This document shows positions 1 to 9,664 of a DNA stretch of 64,000 bases, piece by piece. Position 1 is the first letter of the stretch. Every line of letters starts with the position of its first letter. This DNA comes from Pyropia yezoensis (lineage: Eukaryota > Rhodophyta > Bangiophyceae > Bangiales > Bangiaceae), in contig CM020618.1 in NCBI GenBank assembly GCA_009829735.1, positions 2,850,882 through 2,914,881 on the forward strand, written 5' to 3'. Both the position numbers and the translations under genes were made by a program. The notes under the pieces are model-generated. The model ran no database searches. It was given only the letters and a program-made list of their open reading frames with translations, and was not told where the DNA came from.

Positions 1-824
1 AGCGCCTCAGGCGCGCGGGTCAACCCGCGCCCCACAAGGCTACGAACGGGCTCCACCCAGGCACCTGGGCGGGCCGGGACCACACCCCTGTACGGGGCAA
101 CCAAGAGGGGTTCACCCCGAAACGGCCCCCGCGAAAAGCGGGAGCGGCCGCCCCCATTCACTCGGTAACACGAGAGGGGCTCCCCTACCACCAGACACCT
201 GGTGGCGGATCCGCTTGCACCACCCCTCGGAAAGGGGGGTCGTGAACAGAAGCCCGCATCGGGAATTTAACGGTCCGGAAAACGGATCGTGTGTGTACCA
301 CACAAAGGGGGGCACCCCCCTCAGACAACCTCGAAAAGGGGTGTCTGTCGCGACAGGGCGCAAAGCCCCACCCGACTGGTAAACGGTCACGCGACCCACT
401 TACATTCGGTAACCCGAATGCAACTCGACCCGAGGACGGGCGGAATCTAAGGTGGGGATTATGTAGCAATATGGTTGTCCGTATTGTGACCCTAATATTA
501 GGGGGGCTACTTCTAATCCTTGGCTTTCAATTTGATAGTTCGTACTGGTCACGGTATCTATAAGTTACGTATGACCAGAGGGACTTGCATCTTGGGGTGG
601 AGGGTAGTTAGTAGTGTCTCCGAGGGTTCACAACGTGGGGGCTGGCGGCGAATCCACCGCCGGCCAAGGTAGAACAACAAACCCCTCCCATTTGGGCTCC
701 CATCTTGGTCCCGTGGCTTGCGCTCCAAGGACAGCAACCTTGGCCTCCCGGTGACGTTGGTGCCAATCCCCCTTGGTAAGTGTTCCCTGAGAGTGGACGT
801 GCGACGGATCCCTACTGTGCTACA
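1..824 (+). mobile_element. 3' end of an inner-family LTR retrotransposon, running off the left edge
   Basis: Bases 1-461 are the reverse complement of the leader found at 6178-6737 and 26616-27205. Bases 462-824 are the matching LTR. In this copy the element reads rightward: internal region, purine tract (TAAGGTGGGGATTA) ending at 461, then the 3' LTR. Gag, pol and the antisense ORF would lie to the left of the window. The five bases after the LTR (CAGCT, 825-829) are the expected target duplication, but the other copy is outside the window. The copy is inserted in the C-terminal part of the Myb/SANT-like gene at 825-1764. Confidence 0.85.
462..824 (+). repeat. LTR of the inner chromovirus family
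   Basis: This 363-bp LTR begins TGTAGCA and ends TGCTACA, the TG...CA rule with short inverted ends. It is the reverse complement of the LTRs at 5816-6177, 23017-23378 and 26254-26615, with a few per cent difference. It contains the palindrome CCTAATATTAGG, also present in the other three LTRs. Confidence 0.9.
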
Positions 825-1764
825 CAGCTTCAGGCGCTGCACAGTTAAAAACGACGATGCGAAAGCGCTGGTCCCCTTCTTGAGTTTATCCCAGGTCTTG
901 GTGCTCGATCCCACCGTGCGGTCGTTCGTCATTGGCAGCGCCCCGCGGGCGCGCATCAGGTCCAGGTACTCGTCGCGCACCCCAGTGTAGAAGTCTGCCC
1001 CCCTCTGGTCCGTCCCCACAATATTGTCCCGCGTCTTCACAAGCCATGCCTGCGACAAACACGTCAGCTCCACCTCCGACCACCCCAGGCCAGAGCCCAT
1101 GCCGTTAGTTACGCGGAGGGCCTTGCCCGCGGTAGCCGCCACGAGCACCGTGGCGCGGCAAAGCCAGTCGAGGAGTCGGCGGGCGGGGGCCGAGGTCGGC
1201 GGCAGGCGGGGGCGGCGGCGGCGGTGGCGGCCGCTGGTCGTAGAGCGCAGGAGGGCGCTCGTTGTAGGGCGGGGGCAGGCGTTCGTTGTAGAGCTGGGGC
1301 ATACGCTCGTCGTAGGGCGAGGGCGGGGCGTCAGGTGAGACCCAGCGGTCGCCGCGGTCCTCCTCCCAGCCGGGACTGGGGGGGCGCCGGCGTTGGTCGT
1401 CCTGATACCGCGGTGCGCGTGTGCGGCTCCGGGGGCGCGGCGGCTTTTCCTGCTCAACGCGGGGGCGGTGGCGGCGTCCAAAGTTGTCGTTGTCGCGACC
1501 GCCGTAGTGGCCGTGATGATCGTTACGCGGAGGCGTAGGTCCGCCACCATAAGTAGTCGGCGGCGGGGTATAGGTCCAGCCAGGAGGCGGGGGCGCCGCC
1601 CAAGGGCACGCGCAAGTCCAGTGGCAGGCGCCGCGGGGCGCGCTGCTTGCCGCACGCGGCATCCAATCTATCGGCGAGGGCGCGGCCGGCATCCATGCGC
1701 CGTCGCGGGGAGGCAGCATCCAGGCGCCCCCCGCGGAGGGGCCACCAGCACCGCGGCCGTGCAT
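825..1764 (-). pseudogene. Myb/SANT-like (trihelix-type) protein, frame-broken and interrupted by a retrotransposon
   Basis: Read from the ATG at 1764, the first part is Pro/Arg-rich with repeated YNER/YDER-like motifs. It stops at 1105 in that frame. A different frame from about 1130 down to 825 encodes a SANT-like domain (LGWSEVELTCLSQAWL, then VGTDQRGADFYTGV) followed by TWDKLKKGTSAFASF. This pattern resembles the Myb-like domain of plant NAM-associated and PIF/Harbinger accessory proteins (family knowledge). The change of frame is either an indel or an unseen intron. The C-terminus is cut by the LTR ending at 824. It could be a host regulator or the second ORF of a Harbinger-type transposon; no partner transposase is visible. 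Confidence 0.55.
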
Positions 1765-2692
1765 GTCGTGACGGGCGGGGAAGGGAACGGTTGGCGTGCG
1801 CGGGGGCGGGGTAGGCCGTGCCGGCCCCCAGGCGGGAGAGGGAAAGGCGGGAGACGGAATGGGGGGTTCGGTTGGGCGGGGGCAAGCAGAGTGGCGAGCG
1901 TCGTGCGGGGCGGGGCGCGGCTAACGGTGGCGGGTGGGCGGGGTGGCGTCGACCCGGAGAGTGGGGCGACGTCCCCGCCCTTTCCCAAGAAAAACCGTCG
2001 ACGGCGGGTGGGAGCGCGCCCTCCGCCAGCGCAATGCCTGCGCCCCCCCCCCCACCATAGCAGAGGAGGTGGGGGGGGTGCGTGTCCGGTCGTTGGGGCT
2101 GTTGGGAGGTCAGCCCGGATTCACGTCGTGGGGGGGGGGGGGGGGGGCCGGGGGAGGGCATAGACGGGGCGGGGGCGGTTTCGCGGTGTGCTCCCCCCGA
2201 TCCACGCTGTGTGCGGGGATTGAAGGGGGGGGGGCGGTCAGGAGGCGGTTTGCCCTGCGTCTTCGCTGTCCATGCCGTATGGGGGGGTTATGACGAGGGG
2301 GGGGGGCGTCGAGGGGCGGGCGGCTTGCACTGCACCCCCCACAGAAGCACGCTGTGGGACGGGGGTCGACCGGGGAGGGGGGATCGGGCGGTCGGAGGGC
2401 AGTTTGCACTGCGCCCCCGCCGTCCATCGCGAGTGGGGGAGTTGCTGCGGGGGGGGGGGGGGGGGGCGCCGCGGGGCGCGCGACGTACACTGCACCCCCG
2501 CCAAACTATGCCAAGGGAGGGGTTAGAACGGGGGGAGGGGGCTGCTGGGGGGCTGTGGGCCGTGCCGGGGCTGCAGGTTGGGGGAGGGCCGAGAAATGGC
2601 TCTCCTGCCCCGGGTTGCTGGGCATTTCGTGCGGTGGAGGGTGGTGGCTGCCGCGAGAGAGTGGCGTCGGTTGTCACACAGAGCTTAGGGAA
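1765..2692. other. G-rich low-complexity flank without a convincing gene
   Basis: Several long open frames exist on both strands, but they are proline/glycine/arginine shadows of the high GC and lack any domain. The stretch carries many runs of 6-20 G. It ends in the target duplication (GAGGG, 2693-2697) of the outer retrotransposon. Confidence 0.6.
2165..2520. repeat. Degenerate G-run minisatellite, unit roughly 65-80 bp
   Basis: About five imperfect units share the order: GGCGGTTTGC/TTGCACTGC-type core, C-run, a CCATCGC/CCACGCTGT-like block, then a long G-run. Clear cores occur near 2326 (TTGCACTGCACCCCCC), 2404 (TTGCACTGCGCCCCC) and 2487 (TACACTGCACCCCC). The G-runs could form quadruplexes. 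No coding role is evident. Confidence 0.55.
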
Positions 2693-2697
2693 GAGGG

Positions 2698-3337
2698 TGT
2701 GACGTTGTGGCCCTCAGGTACCGTTGGGACCCGGGAGGCCAACTTGGGACCCGGCTGGCAGCGTTACGTGGAACCACGCGCTGGCTTGGGATCCCTGCAT
2801 CGGTGGCCCGGGGCAGTGGCGACACGCCCGGTGCCCTGATTGGTCCCCCGGAGTGGAGGACCTGCCTGGTTGGGGCATACTGACCTTCGGGTTATTTGTT
2901 TGATTTTTCGCATTTGTTTCCTTGCGTGATTTCGTGTCTTTCCCCTTTTTCCCACTGGGTTTTTTTGGGGGTTGACATTTGCGTGTGGGGGGATTTCGCT
3001 TGCTTTTCGTGTGTTGGCCCGGTGAGCGGCCGGTGCCTTGCTAGCACTTGGCCCGCTGGGGGCGTCCTCTGGGGGCCTCGCTCTGGGCCCCTGGAGGGGC
3101 CAGGGGGGGAGGTTCTTGAGAGGTGCTCCGGGGTTCTCCCCGGGGCCATCTTGTAAAATCAACAGTGTTTTGGGTTCCTTCTCCCTCGGGCTTTTGTCCT
3201 GTTTACCTTTGCCTCGTATCGTGGCGGGCGAGTGGACCAGCAAGGGCTCTTACCTGTTCTTTCCTGGACTCCGGACTGTGGTCTCTGTGTGTGTGTTTGT
3301 GGTTTGTGGTTCCGGGAACCTGGGTTCCATTACGCTA
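2698..3337 (+). repeat. 5' LTR of the outer chromovirus
   Basis: The LTR starts TGTGACGTTG and matches the 3' LTR at 36197-36838 almost base for base, with scattered substitutions such as the fifth base. It runs to the TA at 3336-3337, where the Tigger-like transposon inserted. The last two LTR bases should be CA; the bases after the right-hand TA are CG, so either the junction or the base changed. Confidence 0.9.
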
Positions 3338-4689
3338 CAGTCAATCCCCGATGATGTGCCACCCCTTTGGCATGAATTGCAGCTGCCGCGCCGTGCGCGG
3401 GCAGGTTTACTGTGTCAGATCGATTATGTGGGTCGTAAAACGGGCTGCGCCGTCGTGCACCCAGGCCCCCATCAGGCCGCTTCCAGCCAGGTCGTGGGCA
3501 TTGATCATCCAGAAGCGCGACAGACAGTCGTCGCCCGCGAGTTTCTCAGATGTCGATCGGGCCAGAAGTCATCCGATTCTTTCCATATGCTCGAAATCTT
3601 CGGTCAATAATCACATGCAAGCGCTGGCAGATGGTGAGATTTTTCAGGAGACTGGCCCTTGTGCCGCCTCCTCGCCACACGCTGCTGCGATTCTCCCGAG
3701 CAGCGGGGCCCTCGCACACCTGCCAGCGGCGTAGACCTCAATCTTTCATCCTTTTCAAGGACGATCGCCCGACTGTCTTCCTCTCACCCCCAGCCACGAC
3801 AACCTTTGCCTTGCTGCTGCACCGTCCGTCCACGCACCCTGCCCGCCAAACGATGACTCGTCCCGTTGCGTCTTTTGCTCTCCTTCTGCGCCGCCGGCTT
3901 TCCTCCCGTTTATCCCTCCCCGCTACCATGGTGGCCCTGTCCGGGAGCGCTCACCTCCATGTCTCTTGCGTTATAGCTCTTCTTCCCATCCTTTGTACTC
4001 GTGTGCGTTCCTGATCATGTGCTTGCTCCGGCTAAGATGCCGCTCTTTCTTTCCTACTTTCCCAACTCCCTGCGACCAGCGTGTGCTTTTAGCTCAGCCC
4101 AGTGTCCCACCCCCCCCCCCCCCCTCGCGGTCTCCCTCATGATGTCTTTCTCCCCGTGTTTTCCCATCCTGTTTTTCCCTGAGCTCTCCCTCCCCTGTGT
4201 CCTCTTTTTGTCTTTCCCTCCGGTCTGCCACCCCTGCCCCCCCCCCCTCTTTCTACACAGGGCTGGTGTGCATCTTCAAGAGTCTGTACAAGCCCCCGTG
4301 TGCCACCGGTGGTGAGGCGTACGTGAGCAAGGGGCAAGGCAGGTGGGCGGGGCTGTTGCGGATGCCCTCATTTTGGTGGGAGGCTGCGTTGAGGGTGGGG
4401 GTTGAGAGAGGCGCGGGAGAGACGATGCGCGCGTTGAGGTGCGCTGGGGTCAGGTCCGCTGGGGGGTGATGGGAGCTCGGTGGTGGCGCGTGCTGGCAGA
4501 CGTTGGCTCTGGAAGGGTCGGCACTGGGGGAGGTAGGTTGCTGGGGAGAATCGTTTTGTGTCGAGGGATGGGGTGGGAGCGACCCAAGCACGTGCGTGTG
4601 TCCCGCGCGTTGGAATAATGGTGTTTGTGCGACCCGTTCATCGTATCGTTCTTTATGCCTCTCCCACCATCATCCAGTTATGGGGATGG
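3338..4689. other. 3' non-coding part of the Tigger-like transposon
   Basis: The stretch runs from the left inverted repeat to the transposase stop codon. It is pyrimidine-rich on the plus strand between about 3770 and 4260, with C-runs at 4110-4126 and 4240-4248. No domain-bearing frame was seen on either strand. Confidence 0.55.
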
Positions 4690-5815
4690 TTATGGCTCGC
4701 TCTCATCTCCCTCGTTCTCAAGTTCACGAGGCATGTTTGCGACAGTGTCGAGTACTGTGGGGGGTAGCTGTTCAGCCTCAAGCCACTCAGAAACCGAAAT
4801 CACGCGCTCTGCAACCTGGGATGGTGTGGTGGGCTCGGCAGAGCAGGTCCATGCCTGCACCATCTGCAAAATGTCCCCTACCTCCTCATGCACCCGCAAT
4901 GTGCCGGTGTGGTAGCTCGAGTGGCGGCTGCGGAGGGTAGCGTTCGCTTCCAGGAGGAGGACGTCCGCCTTAATCCAGCAATTGCAGATGGTGGCCTCTG
5001 TCACCGCGCCCCACTCCGTCCGCAACATGGTGCACGCGTCCTTCAGGGTAATGGTGTGCAAGCCCGTTCCATCGTCAGCCTCCGGCTCGTCATCAGCTCC
5101 GGAGACGGACGCTGCCGGCGGCTGGCGCGGCGAAAATGGCCCCACAAATGTGCGGCGCGGTGGAGGCTGGGGCATGGTCGACAGGTTGAAGTGGAACGGC
5201 AGGCCCGATATTAACGGCAGCCGAAGGGGGTGGAGAGCAGAGGAGGGCGAGCGCCCCAATGAAGGCGCCTCGTTTCCAGACGCCGAAGAGGGAGTAAAAA
5301 GGGCAGTGGGCGCCCTTGAGGGCGTCAGGGCGCGGAGCGCGGCCCACTCTGCCGTCTCAAAAGCGGCGGAGGGACGCACGCCTGATGCGTTGACCGCATC
5401 TGGACGGAGAGCAGGCCCTGGGCCGTGAGCGCCGCTGCGGCCTCGGGCGGCGCCGCCACTCGCTGGCCCGGCGGCGCCGCGGCCAGCCGCCACGGCGGCC
5501 GCGCCGCAGGCCGCCCCAGGGGCTGCGCCGCCAGGCGCCCCAGCATTAGCGCCACCAGGTGCCCAAGCGGCAGCGCCCCCGACAGCCCGAGCGGCGGCGC
5601 CTCCAGACGCCACGGCGGTGGCGCCCCCCGTCCCCCGAGCGGCGACGCTGCCAGCCCCTGCGGCCTCGCCGGCGCCAACAACACCAGAAGCGCCCCCAAA
5701 AGACTCCCCAGAGGCGCCGCGGCCAGCAGCCAACGCGCTGCCGCCGCCGGCCGCCGTGGCGGTGGCAGCGCGGGCCGCGGCGGTGGCGGCGGCGGCGGCC
5801 GTCCAGGCGGCTGCG
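4690..5815 (-). pseudogene. Tigger-like transposase, C-terminal part
   Basis: Read leftward from the retrotransposon junction, the frame first encodes a long Ala/Pro/Gly low-complexity stretch. It then encodes the typical tail of Tigger/CENP-B transposases: LKDACTMLRTEWGAVTEATI followed by CNCWIKADVL, then an acidic end and a stop at 4690. The frame is continuous with the N-terminal part at 23379-25403 once the retrotransposon and one CTGCG copy are discounted. Open frame extending into the LTR beyond 5815 is incidental. Confidence 0.8.
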
Positions 5816-6177
5816 TGTAGCACAATAGGAATCCGTCGCACGTCCACTCTCAGGGAACACTCACCAAGGGGGATCGGCACCGACGTCACCGGGAGGCCAA
5901 GGTTGCTGTCCTTGGAGCGCAAGCCACGGGACCAAGATGGGAGCCCAAATGGGAGGGGTTTGTTGTTCTACCTTGGCCGGCGGTGGATTCGCCACCGGCC
6001 TCCTCGTTATAAACCCTCGGAGACACTACTAACTACCCTCCACCCCAAGATGCAAGTCCCTCTGGTCATACGTAACTTATAGATACCGTGACCAGCTCGG
6101 ACTCTCAAATTGAAGTTAAGGATTAGAAGTAGCCCCCCTAATATTAGGGTCATAATACGGACAACCATATTGCTACA
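5816..6177 (-). repeat. 3' LTR of the inner chromovirus
   Basis: This 362-bp LTR starts TGTAGCA and ends TGCTACA and pairs with 23017-23378. On the minus strand it is directly preceded by the polypurine tract, which reads as a C-run on the plus strand from 6181. Confidence 0.93.
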
Positions 6178-6737
6178 TATCCCCCCCTTAGATTCGGCCC
6201 GTCCTCGGGTCGAGTTGCATTCGGGTTACCGAATGTAAGTGGGTCGCGTGACCGTTTACCAGTCGGGTGGGGCTTTGCGCCCCGTCGCGACAGACACCCC
6301 TTTTCGAGGTTGTCTGAGGGGGGTGCCCCCCTTTGTGTGGTACCCACACACGATTCGTTTTCCGGACCGTTAAATTCCCGATGCGGGTTGCTGTTCACGA
6401 CCCCCCTTTCCGAGGGGTGGTGCAAGCGGATCCGCCACCAGGTGCCTGGTGGTAGGGGGGCCCCTCTCGTGTGGACGATTGAGTGGGGTCGGTTGGGGGT
6501 GACCCCCCTTGCTTACCCCGGGTGTGGGGGTGGCCCCGTCCCGCCCAGGTGCCTGGGTGGAGCGCGGTCGTAGCCCCGTGGGGCGCGGGTCGACCCGCGT
6601 GCCTGCGGCGCTTCTCGTGGCCGTTTGTGGTCATAAGCGCGGGTGCCCGCGCTTCCCTGGCTCGTCCCGGTTAACCCACCGTACCGGGTCGTAGCCGTCG
6701 ACGGCTTGTGGGCGCGGGGGACTCCGCACCCGTTATC
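6178..6737. promoter_or_regulatory. Palindrome-rich leader between LTR and antisense ORF
   Basis: The leader is conserved at 1-461 (inverted) and 26616-27205. It has many short perfect or near-perfect palindromes: CATTCGGGTTACCGAATG (6218-6235), CCACCAGGTGCCTGGTGG (6435-6452), GCGCGGGTCGACCCGCG (6583-6599), GCGCGGGTGCCCGCGC near 6637, and GCCGTCGACGGC near 6693. It begins with the purine tract used for plus-strand priming. It lies upstream of the antisense ORF, so it may hold that ORF's promoter or a structured 5' leader. The function is inferred only from position. Confidence 0.6.
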
Positions 6738-9185
6738 ATGTCCTATCCCCAGGTGCTTGAAGAGGAGGAAGACCTCCTGATCGGGGAGGAGATGGAGGAC
6801 GACGCGCCTGTCGGTCCCGACGCCGCGCGTTACGGGGTGAGCTCGTCTGACGACGACGGGCCTGCGGTGTCCGTCCGTCTGTCGGCCGGAGGACTGTCGT
6901 CCGTGTGCAGCGGCACGACGGTGCCGTCGGCCGGCGGTCAACCCGGCGGTCAACCGCGCGTGGCGGCTTCTACCCCCTCTCTGCCGGCTGCCCGGATGGA
7001 GCCTGGTGCCGGTGCCGGCTCACCGCAGCTACCTCAAGATGGTCCGCCCTGCGGCGGAGGTGGCGACCCGCAGCCGACTCCGGCTGGTCAAGGTGGTCCG
7101 GGTGTCCGGGCGGTGACTCCTCGAGGCGGTCCCGACGTTGACGCGGGTGGTGGTGGCGGTGCGACACCCGGTGCGGCGGGTCAAGACGGTGCGGGTGCCC
7201 GCACGGCCGGGGCTCCGGCTCCGGAGGCTGTCCAAGTGCCTTCCCCTTCCGAGGCGGGGGCTACGCCGACGGGTGGTGCCGGCGCCGGTACCATACCTGC
7301 GGTGCCGCGGGTGTCGAGCGGTCAAGACGCTCCTTCTCCCATGGCGGTTGACACCGGGAGTTACTCCGGGCGGGCGCCCGCCCTTCTTCTTCCTCCTCGG
7401 CCTCGTCCATCTCCGACGTCGGCCCCTCTGCCGGTGGTGCGTCCCCCGGCGCCCCCGATTCTTCCTGGTCCTGCCCGGGTTGCCCCGTTGGGTGGCGGCG
7501 TCGCCGTGGCGGCGGGTCAACCCGCCATGTCGGTGTCCGACTTGGTGGCTCGGGTTAGAGGCCTCACGGTGCAAGAGTCGATGGAGTCCGATGGGCGCAT
7601 GCGGGTGGACTTCCACCTGGTGCATCCCCGTGGAGAGTCCTCCCGGCGCGTCAAGGTGGACCCGAGCTGGGAGCGGGAGTTGGTGCGGCTGGTCAACCAG
7701 CCGAACGCGGTCCGGGTGGAACACCATTGGATCCTGAGTCAGCCGGACGACCGGCATGCGCAGCTCTGGCGCACCCGGGTGGGACGGGGTGAGGTCTACC
7801 TCGACCCCAACTTCGGGGTCTGCGACCTGATTGCCCCCGCGTTGCCGCGGGAGATTGACTACCCGGCTAGTGCTCGGGGGATTGCGGCGGCGGCGGAGCC
7901 GGTTGCGTTTGGGGAGACGGTGAGCAGTACCGGTCGGTATCCCGACTTTGATTACTACCCGGGGGTACCCCTGTATCTGTCGTTCACGGCTCCCTACCCG
8001 CCCATGGCGGGGTTGAAGTCGGCGTCGAGTTGGCGACGTAACCATGGTGTCATGGCGGATGCGTTCCGCACCGATATAACGTGTGCGTTGCAGACCGGCA
8101 ACGGTCGTGCTCCGGTATACACTCCCGTGCGCCCGCCGCTATGGCAGGAGGGGTGGGAACCCGCCCCTGCTTTCCGGTTTGACACCGGCTCCTGTCTTCG
8201 CTACTTCGGGAGTGTGTTGGCCTCGCGACCGGTCCACCCGTTGCAGGGTACCTTCACCCTTGAGGTTACCCTCGGGCAGGCTTCATCCTTCTTGCTGTCC
8301 GTCCGCCGGCAGGGTCGTCTGTTTCATCTTCCGACGGGTGTCCGTCGGCACATCGCGCAGTTGGGCGTGGATCTGATAGCCGCCAAGACCGGGTTGGCCC
8401 GGGCGTTCGAAGCCCTGCTGGCTGTTCACGATGCCGTGAACAAGGCTGGGGTGTTGGCCCTTCCCCCGTACCGGGACCCGCAGGCTGGGGCTTCCCCCTT
8501 GCCTCGTCACTCATTGCGTGTCCGGCGTACTAAGCCGGGTGAGCCCAGTTGCCATGGGTGGGCGTCCACCGAGGCTGTTGCTGACCTGGGTATTCCCATG
8601 GTTATCCATGACCCTCTTCAGGTCCTTGCTCCGTGGTTCGGTAACCCGATGCCGGCGGCGGTTGGCCGTCGTCCCCGAGAGTGGGGCTCTGTGGGTGGGG
8701 AGCGTGAGGTGTCCCGTCGTCGGGCGGAGTACCGCCGTGGTTACGGTGGAGCCTCTTCGGTAGGGTCCTACCGGGCCTCGTATCAGGTGCCACCGGCTCC
8801 GGTGGTAGCCGTGTCGGCTCCTGTGGCTCCTCTGGCTGCGTCAGTGTCACCTCCCGCCCCTGTCCTACATGACGGGGGTCCCCGTCTCTGGTATGAGGGC
8901 GTTGACGCCCTTGTTACCCGCGCAATGCGTGGGGGTCTCTCTGTTAGCTGGGGGGATATCCCCCCAGGTGCTGCGCTGGTTGGGTCAGCGCGTTGCTTCG
9001 GTGGCGTGCTGGACCGCCTCCAGAAAGCTCTGGAGGACGTGGAGGCTGGCCGCAGCACCCTCGTCCAGCTATGCACCGAGGTAACTCGGGTGGTCGACCG
9101 TCGTGACATTGCCGACCGGTGGAGCACGGAGGTATACGCGCTTACGCGTGAGTGGCCTCCCTCGGGCAGTGGGTCTACCCACTGA
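6738..9185 (+). CDS. Antisense ORF of the inner chromovirus, 815 aa, family not recognised
   Basis: The start at 6738 (MSYPQ) is chosen because the related copy at 27206 begins MSDPQ; frame upstream of it is not conserved. Residues 1-30 are acidic and are followed by a long Ala/Gly/Pro-rich low-complexity stretch. From about 270 to 640 comes a conserved, apparently globular part (SDLVARVRGLTVQESMES, NQPNAVRVEHHWILSQPDDR, CDLIAPALPRE, FTLEVTLGQASSFLLSV). The last 75 residues look helical. No zinc finger, RT, protease or envelope signature was seen, and no obvious signal peptide or membrane helix. It lies between pol and the 3' LTR on the opposite strand, the position of the antisense additional ORFs known in some plant LTR retrotransposons. 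Most substitutions against the 27206 copy keep the frame. Confidence 0.7.
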   Translation: MSYPQVLEEEEDLLIGEEMEDDAPVGPDAARYGVSSSDDDGPAVSVRLSAGGLSSVCSGTTVPSAGGQPGGQPRVAASTPSLPAARMEPGAGAGSPQLPQDGPPCGGGGDPQPTPAGQGGPGVRAVTPRGGPDVDAGGGGGATPGAAGQDGAGARTAGAPAPEAVQVPSPSEAGATPTGGAGAGTIPAVPRVSSGQDAPSPMAVDTGSYSGRAPALLLPPRPRPSPTSAPLPVVRPPAPPILPGPARVAPLGGGVAVAAGQPAMSVSDLVARVRGLTVQESMESDGRMRVDFHLVHPRGESSRRVKVDPSWERELVRLVNQPNAVRVEHHWILSQPDDRHAQLWRTRVGRGEVYLDPNFGVCDLIAPALPREIDYPASARGIAAAAEPVAFGETVSSTGRYPDFDYYPGVPLYLSFTAPYPPMAGLKSASSWRRNHGVMADAFRTDITCALQTGNGRAPVYTPVRPPLWQEGWEPAPAFRFDTGSCLRYFGSVLASRPVHPLQGTFTLEVTLGQASSFLLSVRRQGRLFHLPTGVRRHIAQLGVDLIAAKTGLARAFEALLAVHDAVNKAGVLALPPYRDPQAGASPLPRHSLRVRRTKPGEPSCHGWASTEAVADLGIPMVIHDPLQVLAPWFGNPMPAAVGRRPREWGSVGGEREVSRRRAEYRRGYGGASSVGSYRASYQVPPAPVVAVSAPVAPLAASVSPPAPVLHDGGPRLWYEGVDALVTRAMRGGLSVSWGDIPPGAALVGSARCFGGVLDRLQKALEDVEAGRSTLVQLCTEVTRVVDRRDIADRWSTEVYALTREWPPSGSGSTH

Positions 9186-9664
9186 GGAGTGCTATTGTTT
9201 GTGCGGGAGAGGGCCCCGGCAACCCTTATGGTAGCCGGGTAGTAGTGAGTATAAACTCATCCCCCGCTGGGGGCATTGCTTGCCTCTGTTTGCTGCCCTG
9301 GGGAGCACCCCTTCTGGCTCAGTGGTGCCTTGCCTCCCGTCCAACTTCTTCCGGTTGGTTCATGCTTGGGGAGGTCATCCTCCCTCACTTGGTGTCTTGG
9401 CTTGGGGAGGTCATCCTCCCGTGTAAGCCCCCTAGTTACTTCGATATTATCGGAGTTAGCCTTTACCTTTAAGTTAACTTATTAAGGTTCAGGTTTTACT
9501 TAGTTACCTAAGCTTAGCTCTACTTAGTTACCTAAGCTTGGTTCGACTTAGAAACCTAAGTCTGATTTGACTTAGAAACCTAAGTCTGCCGTAACCATGT
9601 CACACCCTACTTAGTAGGTATAAGCCTCACCCCCCAACAGCCGAAGTCGGTGTCGGTTGGGTTG
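9186..9664. terminator. Convergent spacer with a 24-bp tandem hairpin array (9498-9588)
   Basis: This spacer separates the end of the plus-strand antisense ORF from the stop of the minus-strand pol. Four 24-bp units each contain a small hairpin: ACTTAGTTACCTAAGCT twice, then ACTTAGAAACCTAAGTCT twice. Upstream lies the palindrome TAAGTTAACTTA (9471-9482) and a doubled GGGGAGGTCATCCTCC block near 9370 and 9405. A role in stopping or processing the two converging transcripts is inference. The same block recurs at 16265-16355. Confidence 0.5.

Noticed and set aside
462-824. The 362-bp repeat as a stand-alone MITE
   Set aside because: Its TG...CA ends, the adjoining purine tract and primer site, and the CTGCG duplication at 5811/23379 show it is an LTR.
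1393-2702. Several long ORFs on both strands
   Set aside because: Gly/Arg/Pro-rich translations of G- and C-runs with no domain; typical shadows in very high GC DNA.
4690-5922. 410-aa minus-strand ORF with its first Met inside the LTR
   Set aside because: Only 4690-5815 belongs to the transposase; the first 107 bases are LTR read through by chance.
9498-9588. Regular 24-bp repeats as a CRISPR array
   Set aside because: Units are contiguous with no unique spacers, and the context is a eukaryotic retrotransposon.
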